Source: an uncultured Aquimarina sp. (GTDB lineage Bacteria > Bacteroidota > Bacteroidia > Flavobacteriales > Flavobacteriaceae). From it: DNA of 64,000 bases. Numbering within the stretch: the first letter of the stretch is position 1; the number at the start of each line of letters is the position of its first letter. This document shows, piece by piece, positions 54,674 to 61,516 of this stretch. The notes under the pieces are model-generated. The model had not been told where the DNA came from. It made no database searches and saw only the letters and a program-made list of their open reading frames with translations. Location of the stretch: assembly GCA_947493495.1 (NCBI GenBank), contig CANLRN010000005.1:1-64000 (forward strand), written 5' to 3'. The position numbers and the translations under genes are program-made.

Positions 54674-55012
54674 ATGGAAGAATTATCGTTTGACAAATTA
54701 CCCAAAGCCGTTGCCAGACTTCGAAACGAAGTAAGTGAGATCAAAAGAATCTTATTACAGCACCAAGAAGAAACACCAGAAAAAGATCAACTGTTTAGTG
54801 TAAAAGAAGCAGCAACTTTTCTGGAGGTTTCAGTACCTACCATCTATGGATACGTGCAACGTAAGCAAATTCCGGTAATGAAAAAGCATAAGAAGCTCTA
54901 TTTCTCAAAATTGGAGCTTATCGGTTGGATCAAAACAGGAAGAAAGAAAACGCTTGTAGAGATACAAGAAGAAGTAGATCATTCATTAGCTACTAAAAAG
55001 AGAAGGGTATGA
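54674..55012 (+). CDS. Helix-turn-helix protein (excisionase-like)
   Basis: The 112-residue protein has a helical N-terminus (LPKAVARLRNEVSEIKRILLQ) and an HTH_17/MerR-like DNA-binding domain (about 41-92; LFSVKEAATFLEVSVPTIYG, YVQRKQIPVMKKHKKLYFSK). Such genes sit next to integrases and often serve as excisionase or copy-control factors. Its last 4 bases overlap the next gene (ATGA), so they are translated together. Confidence 0.85.
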   Translation: MEELSFDKLPKAVARLRNEVSEIKRILLQHQEETPEKDQLFSVKEAATFLEVSVPTIYGYVQRKQIPVMKKHKKLYFSKLELIGWIKTGRKKTLVEIQEEVDHSLATKKRRV

Positions 55013-55953
55013 TCACTAGAAAACATATCCTATCGAAAACACATTACGGAATACGGATTTATAGTTATATCCTTACCTGCTATTTTCCAGAAAAGAATAC
55101 CGTATTATCCATAAGTGGTAACCGATGTAAACCTGTAAACAATCCATTCTCTCCAGATAAAAGGAAGAGTTTACAAATTCAGATTGTAAACAACATAGCC
55201 GTTTACAATGATATAATAGATCAAAACTTCAAAGGGGATGCTTTTGATTTTGCACAGCTACATTTTAAAACCAGTACTGAAGACGAATTGCTCATTTGTA
55301 TTAATGACACTTTGAATTTGAGATTAGAATCCAAAGTGTCAGATTATGATAGCCGATTAGAACGAGTACAAAAAGCTTTAGATGCCATACCAGATGAGGA
55401 GTGGAATCCACGATTTAGTTATTTTAACAGAAACCTCTATAACTCATATACCTCAAAAACTGTTGGGATCTATGATACTTATAAGATGATTACTGATACT
55501 ATTCGCAAGTATAGAACCGATACCATTAGAAAACTATTGACAGAAAAAGAACAAAAAAAGTATAAAGCACAACATTTTGATTATGTCACCTTTTCAGGAA
55601 GGTTTACCAAAAGAAATAACGCTTCTCTGATAAAACACTCACAACTGTTAACAGTAGATATTGATCATATAAGTTCAGAGAGTAAACTTCAAAAAATAAA
55701 GAACAAGCTTTTGAATGATACCTATTTCTCAACAGAATTATTATTCATCTCTCCAAGAGGAAGAGGATTAAAGTGGGTTGTCAAAATATCCTTGGAAAAA
55801 GCAACACATCTGAAATATTTTCAGGCTATCTCCAATTACTTAAAAAAGACATATAATATAAAAGTCGATGCTAGTGGAAGTGATGTGAGCAGAGCTTGCT
55901 TATTACCCTACGATCCAGAAGCCTATATCAATCCAAAATACTATATACATTGA
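55009..55953 (+). CDS. VirE-N / BT4734-BF3469 family protein
   Basis: The 314-residue protein contains the segment VTFSGRFTKRNNASLIKHSQ followed by LLTVDIDHI and LLFISPRGRGLKWVVKISLE, then VDASGSDVSRACLLPYD, the pattern of the VirE N-terminal/BT4734 family, a primase-related (AEP-like) fold with acidic DID and catalytic H/R-type residues. In other elements this domain is often the N-terminal part of the DUF3987 protein; here the following gene is a separate frame. It starts inside the HTH gene's stop (ATGA). Confidence 0.82.
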   Translation: MITRKHILSKTHYGIRIYSYILTCYFPEKNTVLSISGNRCKPVNNPFSPDKRKSLQIQIVNNIAVYNDIIDQNFKGDAFDFAQLHFKTSTEDELLICINDTLNLRLESKVSDYDSRLERVQKALDAIPDEEWNPRFSYFNRNLYNSYTSKTVGIYDTYKMITDTIRKYRTDTIRKLLTEKEQKKYKAQHFDYVTFSGRFTKRNNASLIKHSQLLTVDIDHISSESKLQKIKNKLLNDTYFSTELLFISPRGRGLKWVVKISLEKATHLKYFQAISNYLKKTYNIKVDASGSDVSRACLLPYDPEAYINPKYYIH

Positions 55954-57722
55954 AAAAGAAAGAATTTGAAGTAGAGGAGTGGACTCCGGACAATGAAGAA
56001 AAGACGGAATCCAGTAAGAAAGAAATCATACCCTTGTATCCAATTTCAAAAACTAACAAAGAGGCGGTAGAAGAATTACTGCAATGGGTAGAAGCTACGG
56101 GAACAGATTTAACCTGCTGTTATGATGATTGGTTGAAAATTGGTTTTGCATTGGCAAATGAATTTGGAGAATCAGGGGTTTCCTATTTTCATAGAATTAG
56201 TAAATTTTATCCTAAATATACTCACGAAGAATGTGAAAAGAAATATCAGCAATGCACTAAGGCAAAAGGAAGCGGAGTGAAGATTGCAACCCTTTTTCAT
56301 TATGCTAAACAAGCAGGATATGTTGTAGAACCGAAAAGAATTCAAGTCTCTAATATAGAGCAAAACTCAAAGAAAATCGAAATTCCTAGAAAGGAGTTGC
56401 CTGAATTTTCGGATATTATTTTTGAAGAACTGCCAAACTTTTTTAAAGAAGCAACCGAAAGAGCTAATAACCAAAGAGAGCGTGATATTTTATTGTTAGG
56501 GACGATTACGGTATTAAGTGCGTGTTTACCTAATGTTTTCGGCTTATATGATAATCTAACCGTTTATCCCAATTTATATTTATTCATTACTGCTCCGCCA
56601 TCTTCCGGAAAAGGGCGTGTAAACTTATGTAAACGGATTGTATATGCTATCCATAAGCAAAAGAGAGAAGAAACTAGTAATGGTAAAATGCAATATGAAG
56701 TGGAGTTAGCTGAATACCAAAGTAAAAAGAGCAAGGATAAAAGCCTAACAAAACCTATAAAGCCAAGAGAACAAATGTTATTCATACCAGCGAATAGCAG
56801 TGCGACAGGAACTTTTGAACTGCTAGACCAAAATGATGGGTCCGGATTGATCTTTGAAACAGAAGGAGATACATTAGCCCAAACTTTTAAGACTGAGTAT
56901 GGTAATTATAGTGATGGATTTAGGAATGCATTTCATCACGAAGCGATTAGTTACTACCGACGAACTGATAGTGAACTCGTAGAAATCCCTCAACCTAAGA
57001 TTTCTACAGTACTCACGGGAACACCGGATCAGGTATTATCCTTAATGCCAGATTCACAAAATGGTTTGTTTAGTCGTTTTATGTTTTATAAGATGGAGCG
57101 CCAGAAAAAATGGAGAGATGTTTTTGCGAATGCGGGTAGAATAGGGTTGGATGCTTATTATGATCAGTTGGGAGCAATATTCACTAACTACTACCAAAAA
57201 TTAGTAACCTATCATAATGGTATTCAGTTTCGTTTAAGTCCAGAACAAGGAAGACAGTTCCATACTTTTTTTAGTACACAGTATGACAAGTTTGTTTTTC
57301 TAAAAAAAGAGGATTTAGAGGCTTCATTATTAAGGTTAGGGGTGATATGTTTTAGATTGACTATGATTTTTTCGATCATCAGAGCTTTAGAGAATGATAG
57401 TTTGCAACCTATTATAGAATGTGAGCAACGGGATTTTGAAATTGCGTTAAGTATGATCAAAACGCTACTGGAGCATACAGAAGAAGTGTTTTTGTACTTA
57501 CCGAAACCAAAATTGATATTACCTAAAAGTAAAAACAAAAAAGAGTTGTTTTTAGATACACTTCCTAGGGAATTTACAACCAAAGAATATAAAATAATTG
57601 GTAAAAATTATGAGATTGTCGAACCCACATCTGAACGCTGGATTAAAGACTTTGTTAAAAAGGGATGGGTTCATAGAAAATCGCGTGGTAATTACATCAA
57701 TAACTTCAAAATAGTAAAGTGA
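55950..57722 (+). CDS. PriCT-2/DUF3987 primase-helicase-like protein
   Basis: The 590-residue protein begins with a PriCT_2-type domain (about 30-110; WVEATGTDLTCCYDDWLKIG, FHRISKFYPKYTHEECEKKY) and continues with DUF3987, a P-loop ATPase-like domain (about 160-540; FITAPPSSGKGRVNLCKRIV, GLIFETEGDTLAQTFKTEYG, NGLFSRFMFYKM). It should act with the preceding VirE-N protein in element replication. I start at the TTG at 55950, which overlaps the previous stop as TTGA, the only start giving a clean junction; the longer upstream TTG at 55896 would read inside the previous gene. It could alternatively be one protein split by a frameshift. An array of iterons starts at its stop. Confidence 0.8.
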   Translation: MKKKEFEVEEWTPDNEEKTESSKKEIIPLYPISKTNKEAVEELLQWVEATGTDLTCCYDDWLKIGFALANEFGESGVSYFHRISKFYPKYTHEECEKKYQQCTKAKGSGVKIATLFHYAKQAGYVVEPKRIQVSNIEQNSKKIEIPRKELPEFSDIIFEELPNFFKEATERANNQRERDILLLGTITVLSACLPNVFGLYDNLTVYPNLYLFITAPPSSGKGRVNLCKRIVYAIHKQKREETSNGKMQYEVELAEYQSKKSKDKSLTKPIKPREQMLFIPANSSATGTFELLDQNDGSGLIFETEGDTLAQTFKTEYGNYSDGFRNAFHHEAISYYRRTDSELVEIPQPKISTVLTGTPDQVLSLMPDSQNGLFSRFMFYKMERQKKWRDVFANAGRIGLDAYYDQLGAIFTNYYQKLVTYHNGIQFRLSPEQGRQFHTFFSTQYDKFVFLKKEDLEASLLRLGVICFRLTMIFSIIRALENDSLQPIIECEQRDFEIALSMIKTLLEHTEEVFLYLPKPKLILPKSKNKKELFLDTLPREFTTKEYKIIGKNYEIVEPTSERWIKDFVKKGWVHRKSRGNYINNFKIVK

Positions 57723-57821
57723 TGTTTTTGATGGTATTGATGTTATTGATGTTTTAAGCTGATGATACCATCAAAAACATTAAAAACATCAATAACATCA
57801 GAATCTCTTTTTGATGCTATT
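57721..57821. repeat. Head-to-head 9-bp iteron arrays (possible origin)
   Basis: Four tandem 9-mers GATGTTTTT, GATGGTATT, GATGTTATT, GATGTTTTA (57721-57756) are followed, after a 7-bp gap, by four in inverse orientation (57764-57799: GATACCATC, AAAAACATT, AAAAACATC, AATAACATC) and a further match GATGCTATT at 57813-57821. Larger pairings are 57722-57737 with 57765-57780 (16 bp perfect) and 57738-57756 with 57781-57800. They start at the stop codon of the primase-like gene, where a replication origin would be expected. Confidence 0.6.
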
Positions 57822-57901
57822 ATTGAATCAAGAAAATAGTTTTACTACAAGAAAAATTAGATTTAATAGAACTAGATATTTTCCAAGAAGAATGTGATAC
57901 A

Positions 57902-57988
57902 TGGAAAACATGTTTTCCACTTTTGTAAACATTTTGGAAAACATTTTGGAAAACATTTTGGAAAACAAATGGAAAACATTTGGTAAAC
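57902..57988. repeat. Palindrome plus 12-bp tandem repeats
   Basis: A perfect palindrome TGGAAAACATGTTTTCCA (57902-57919) precedes ATTTTGGAAAAC repeated three times (57931-57966) and two degenerate units (57967-57988). The core GGAAAAC recurs in all. It is a second cluster of candidate protein-binding sites after the primase-like gene. Confidence 0.6.
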
Positions 57989-58075
57989 AAAAGTATGAAA
58001 TCGGCTTAACCCAATGTTTTAGGTGGATTTCCGCGTTTTGTTTTGCTATTGCTTGGACATGCCATTTTGAGATCT

Positions 58076-58243
58076 TTAATAGTTAAAAATCCTCATTTCC
58101 CCCTTTTTAAAATATACTTCATGGATCCGTACTTGTATATTGGAAATTTGTTTTTGACCAGAACCTAGACGCAAGGTCTGTTTGATCTTGCTACAGATCC
58201 AGAGAATATCTTTTTCATTTTGATTAGAAAGACAAGGACTATT
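58076..58243 (-). pseudogene. Open frame without start codon, decayed gene remnant
   Basis: On the minus strand a 55-codon open frame (containing NQNEKDILWICSKIKQTLRL and QISNIQVRIHEVYFKKGEM) lies between stop codons with no ATG near its beginning. It has normal residue composition and could be the tail of a lost element gene. I do not recognise it. The rest of 58244-58346 shows nothing. Confidence 0.25.
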
Positions 58244-58346
58244 TTAATTTAAAAACAGAAAAAACATATAAAACTCCTAATTTTATTAACTATATTTCAA
58301 GTTAAGATGATTTATAGACCCTCATAAAATTAAATATTACTAAATC

Positions 58347-59144
58347 ATGGATAATATAATTTTTAGAAATAATGTTAAAATATTCGGTGAAGGAGAAGAG
58401 GTTTTATTGTTTGTTCATGGTTATGGTTGTGATCAAAGCATGTGGAGATTTATTACTCCTTCGTTTGAAAAAAACTATAAATTAATTCTTTTAGACTTGG
58501 TAGGTTCTGGTAAATCGGATGAGAGTAAGTATTCCTTTAAAAAATATGATTCATTAGAAGGGTATTCAGATGATATTATTGAGATTTGTGAATCGTTAGA
58601 TTTACACAACATCAATTTTATAGGGCATTCTGTTAGTGCTATGATTGGCGTTCTTGCGAGTATTAAAAAACCTTCCATTTTTAAAAACTTAATTTTAATA
58701 GGACCATCTCCTTGTTATATTAATGATGATACTGGTTATGAGGGTGGTTTTTCTAGAAAAGATATAGATGAACTTGTGGAAACATTAGATACCAATTATT
58801 TAGGATGGTCTAGTGCGATGGCTCCTATAATTATGGATAATCCAGATCGACCAGAATTAGCAGAAGAATTAGAACAAAGTTTTTGTCAAAACAATCCGGA
58901 TATAGCAAAGCATTTTGCTAAGGTTACTTTTTTAGGAGATAATAGAAATGATCTTAAAAATGTAACTGTAAAAACACTTGTTTTACAAAGCAGCGTTGAT
59001 GCCATCGCTGGGATAAATGTTGGTGAATACGTTCAAGAAAATATTGTTAATAGCGAATTAGTTATTCTTGATACCATAGGACATTGTCCTCATCTTAGTG
59101 CTCCAAAAGAAACAATTTTTGCATTAAAAACATATCTTAATTAA
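58347..59144 (+). CDS. RsbQ-like alpha/beta hydrolase (KAI2/D14 fold)
   Basis: The 265-residue protein closely follows the Bacillus RsbQ pattern: NVKIFGEGEEVLLFVHGYGC (RsbQ: [20 protein letters not shown]), DQSMWRFITPSFE, LDLVGSGKSD, FIGHSVSAMIG, LIGPSPCYIND, GWSSAMAPIIMDNPDRPELA, TIGHCPHLSAPKETI. The catalytic triad is Ser95, Asp218 and His246. RsbQ activates the energy-stress phosphatase RsbP through its PAS domain, and plant relatives (KAI2, D14) are hormone receptors, so it may bind and hydrolyse a small signal. Its gene lies 38 bp before a PAS-domain histidine kinase, the probable partner in place of RsbP. Confidence 0.93.
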   Translation: MDNIIFRNNVKIFGEGEEVLLFVHGYGCDQSMWRFITPSFEKNYKLILLDLVGSGKSDESKYSFKKYDSLEGYSDDIIEICESLDLHNINFIGHSVSAMIGVLASIKKPSIFKNLILIGPSPCYINDDTGYEGGFSRKDIDELVETLDTNYLGWSSAMAPIIMDNPDRPELAEELEQSFCQNNPDIAKHFAKVTFLGDNRNDLKNVTVKTLVLQSSVDAIAGINVGEYVQENIVNSELVILDTIGHCPHLSAPKETIFALKTYLN

Positions 59145-59182
59145 CTTTTACTATTGTAAATAATATATAACATACCTCCATA

Positions 59183-60376
59183 ATGTTTCATCCCAACCTA
59201 AATTATAAAGAGCTTTATAATACCTCTCCCTGTGGTTACTTTTGTGCTACGCTAAAAGGTGAAATTATTGAATGTAATAATCGTTTTCTTGAATTTACAG
59301 GTTATGAACAGGAAGAAATACTCGAAAAAAAAAGATTTTCTGATTTTCTTCCAGCTGGAAGCATAATTTTTTTAGAAACTCATTTCTTACCTATTTTATA
59401 CGCTCAAGGTTTTATTGAAGAAATTAATTTTGATTTGGTAAAGAAAGATAAGAGTAAATTACCTGTTCTTGTTAATTCAGTTATAATAAAAAAAGGGAAT
59501 GATGAGGAAGGTTTCATTCAATCTACAGTATTTAACATATCCCAACGTAAAAACTATGAAAAAGAACTTTTACTAGCCAAAGAAAAAGCAGATAATCTAT
59601 CTTCTGAACTACTAAAAAGTAATCAAGAATTAAAAGATAGTACAAAGCTAGTTTTAGAACAGAAATCGGATTTAGAACGGTTAAATAAGTATTTGAAAAA
59701 CAAGAATAGCCAACTTTCAGATTTTGCTCATATCATTTCACATAATTTAAGATCTCCTGTTTTTAATCTCCATTGTTTGTTAGGGTTTTATGAAGAGAGT
59801 ACGGATACTGATGATAAGAAAATGCTTATAGATACTATCAAAGATGTTGCGGATCAGATGGATGAAACCTTAAATGAATTAATAGATTCTTTAAAAATTC
59901 AAAAAGAGTTTTACGTTTCAAAAGAAACTCTAATATTTGAGGATATTCTGCAGAAGATACTTATAATGCTTAGTGGAGATATTAAAAAAACGAACGCTAT
60001 AATTACCTTTGATTTTACTCAAGTTGAAAAAATCACGTATTCTAAAGTATACCTAAAAAGTGCTATGCTCAATTTACTTTCTAATGCCATCAAATATAGA
60101 TCACCAAAACGTATTCCAGAAATTCACTTCCAAACAATAGATAAAACGGATGAAATTATTCTTGCAGTTACAGATAATGGACTTGGAATAGATATAAATA
60201 AACATAGAAATAATCTTTTTGGCTTTAACAAAACATTTCATAACCATCCAGATTCTAAGGGAGTAGGTCTCTATATGACTCGAGTACAGATAGAAGCTAT
60301 GGGAGGAGCAATCTCAGTAAATAGCCAAGTTGATAAAGGGTCGGTTTTTGAAATAGTATTTCAAAAAAACTTATAA
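59183..60376 (+). CDS. PAS-domain histidine kinase, probable RsbQ partner
   Basis: The 397-residue soluble kinase has one PAS domain (about 8-120) with THFLPILYAQGFIEEINFDL and KLPVLVNS, resembling the PAS domain found with RsbQ-type hydrolases in RsbP-like proteins. A coiled coil (about 122-178) leads to the H box His187 (FAHIISHNLRSPVFNLHCLL) and an ATPase domain (MLNLLSNAIKYRSPKR, DNGLGIDINKH, GVGLYMTR). It follows the RsbQ-like gene by 38 bp and precedes a degenerate receiver. It differs from B. subtilis RsbP in ending in a kinase instead of a PP2C phosphatase. Confidence 0.92.
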   Translation: MFHPNLNYKELYNTSPCGYFCATLKGEIIECNNRFLEFTGYEQEEILEKKRFSDFLPAGSIIFLETHFLPILYAQGFIEEINFDLVKKDKSKLPVLVNSVIIKKGNDEEGFIQSTVFNISQRKNYEKELLLAKEKADNLSSELLKSNQELKDSTKLVLEQKSDLERLNKYLKNKNSQLSDFAHIISHNLRSPVFNLHCLLGFYEESTDTDDKKMLIDTIKDVADQMDETLNELIDSLKIQKEFYVSKETLIFEDILQKILIMLSGDIKKTNAIITFDFTQVEKITYSKVYLKSAMLNLLSNAIKYRSPKRIPEIHFQTIDKTDEIILAVTDNGLGIDINKHRNNLFGFNKTFHNHPDSKGVGLYMTRVQIEAMGGAISVNSQVDKGSVFEIVFQKNL

Positions 60377-60541
60377 TACAATAATGTCTTTTGTTTTGTA
60401 TCTGTGTATTTTGTCTTACATGTATGCGTTTTATCGATTTTTTTTTAGTTTTTATTATCTTAATATATTCTTAATATGTAAAATCTCATTTTCTTTATAA
60501 ACTAGTTTTTTATAAATTTAATAATTATAACCCCACCTATT

Positions 60542-60970
60542 ATGGATACTGTTTTTAAACACGTACTTTTAGTAGATAGTAACAGAGTCTCTAACTTTTT
60601 TAATCAAATAGTTCTAAAAAAAACCAAACTAATTGAGCACGTAATTTCTCTAGATACCTGTAGACAAGCTCTCGATTTTTTAGATCAAAAGAAAACATTA
60701 AATCCTATTCCTAACATTATATTTTTAAGTTTAAACACACCTTTTATGAATGGTTGGGAATTTCTTTATAAGTATGAAAGTCTGAGAAAAAATAAAGAGA
60801 GTAACATTGTTATCTTATATGACACAGAATTATTAAAAGACGAACAATATAAATTAAGTCAATATCCTTTTGTGAAAGCTGTAATTAATAAGAATATTGA
60901 TATCAGTGTTCTTCACGATGTATTCGAAAAAATTAATAGAAAGGAAGATTTGCAATTAATGATTTCATAA
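60542..60970 (+). CDS. Degenerate receiver (pseudo-receiver) protein
   Basis: The 142-residue protein is clearly a CheY-like receiver (IPNIIFLSLNTPFMNGWEFL) but the phosphoacceptor Asp is Ser63, the acidic pair is reduced to D12-S13 (LLVDSNR), and the Thr/Ser switch position is Tyr93. Lys118 (VINKNID) is retained. It cannot be phosphorylated in the normal way. It stands 165 bp after the PAS kinase gene, so it may be an inhibitory or docking partner. The same type of receiver at 8343 is intact. Confidence 0.88.
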   Translation: MDTVFKHVLLVDSNRVSNFFNQIVLKKTKLIEHVISLDTCRQALDFLDQKKTLNPIPNIIFLSLNTPFMNGWEFLYKYESLRKNKESNIVILYDTELLKDEQYKLSQYPFVKAVINKNIDISVLHDVFEKINRKEDLQLMIS

Positions 60971-61084
60971 GGAAATAATATACTCTTTTGACAATAAAAT
61001 ATTTTAATTTAATAAATTTTGTTCTAATAATTAATGTTTCGTCATAGCATATCAATTATTTCAACAATTGATTTTCTGTAAAAG

Positions 61085-61516
61085 TTACAAGGTATTATAT
61101 ATAAAATGATCCAGGTAGTAAGAGTTTATCTTTTTTAGATCTTCTTCTTTTAAAGGTTTTTCTATAAAATCGTACACTAGATCACTTTCGATAGCCTTTA
61201 TTTTATCTTTAGTCCAGTTCGAAGTGGTTAGAAAAACGATTAACATATCTGCACGTCTTTCCCGAGGTAATTTAGCATAGTTTTCTAAAAATTCAAAGCC
61301 GTCCATTTTTGGCATATTGATATCCAAAAAAACAATGTTTGGTCTTGGATGACTATTATTAAATTTTCCTTTTTGATGTATATAATCTAGTGCTTCTAAA
61401 CCATTTTCTGCTTCATAGACACACTCTACTTCTCCTGAGAGTTCAATTATTTTTTTATTATAAAAATTAGTAGAAAGACTATCATCTACTAATAAAACAC
61501 AGTTGATTTTTTTCAT
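61085..61516 (-). CDS. Single-domain response regulator
   Basis: The 143-residue receiver has all residues: acidic pair in LLVDDSLS, phosphoacceptor in VFLDINMPKMDGFEFL, Thr-Thr switch (VFLTTSNW) and Lys in FIEKPL. It lacks an output domain. Its ATG overlaps the stop of the upstream kinase by 4 bp (ATGA), so the two are coupled and function together; this small receiver is typical beside CheB/CheR-type PAS kinases. Confidence 0.92.
   Translation of the reverse strand: MKKINCVLLVDDSLSTNFYNKKIIELSGEVECVYEAENGLEALDYIHQKGKFNNSHPRPNIVFLDINMPKMDGFEFLENYAKLPRERRADMLIVFLTTSNWTKDKIKAIESDLVYDFIEKPLKEEDLKKINSYYLDHFIYNTL

Larger units (their letters stand above)
52041..58100 (+). mobile_element. Integrative element in tRNA-Asn (right end unknown)
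   Basis: The left end is the tRNA fragment at 52041-52088; the element continues through integrase, unknown protein, HTH protein, VirE-N/BT4734-type protein, DUF3987 primase-like protein and iteron clusters. No relaxase or conjugation gene is seen, so it is either mobilisable, a satellite, or part of a larger element whose cargo continues beyond 58100. The stated right end is a minimum. Confidence 0.6.

Noticed and set aside
55896..55950. Longer start for the DUF3987 gene at the TTG at 55896
   Set aside because: It would lie wholly inside the coding end of the preceding gene, and the peptide it adds has no match to the family.
57721..57988. CRISPR array
   Set aside because: The repeats are 9 and 12 bp and directly adjacent, with no unique spacers and no cas gene nearby.
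57901..58086. A 61-residue plus-strand frame with ILENILENILEN repeats
   Set aside because: The repeated peptide is only the translation of the 12-bp DNA repeats, and nothing else in it resembles a protein family.
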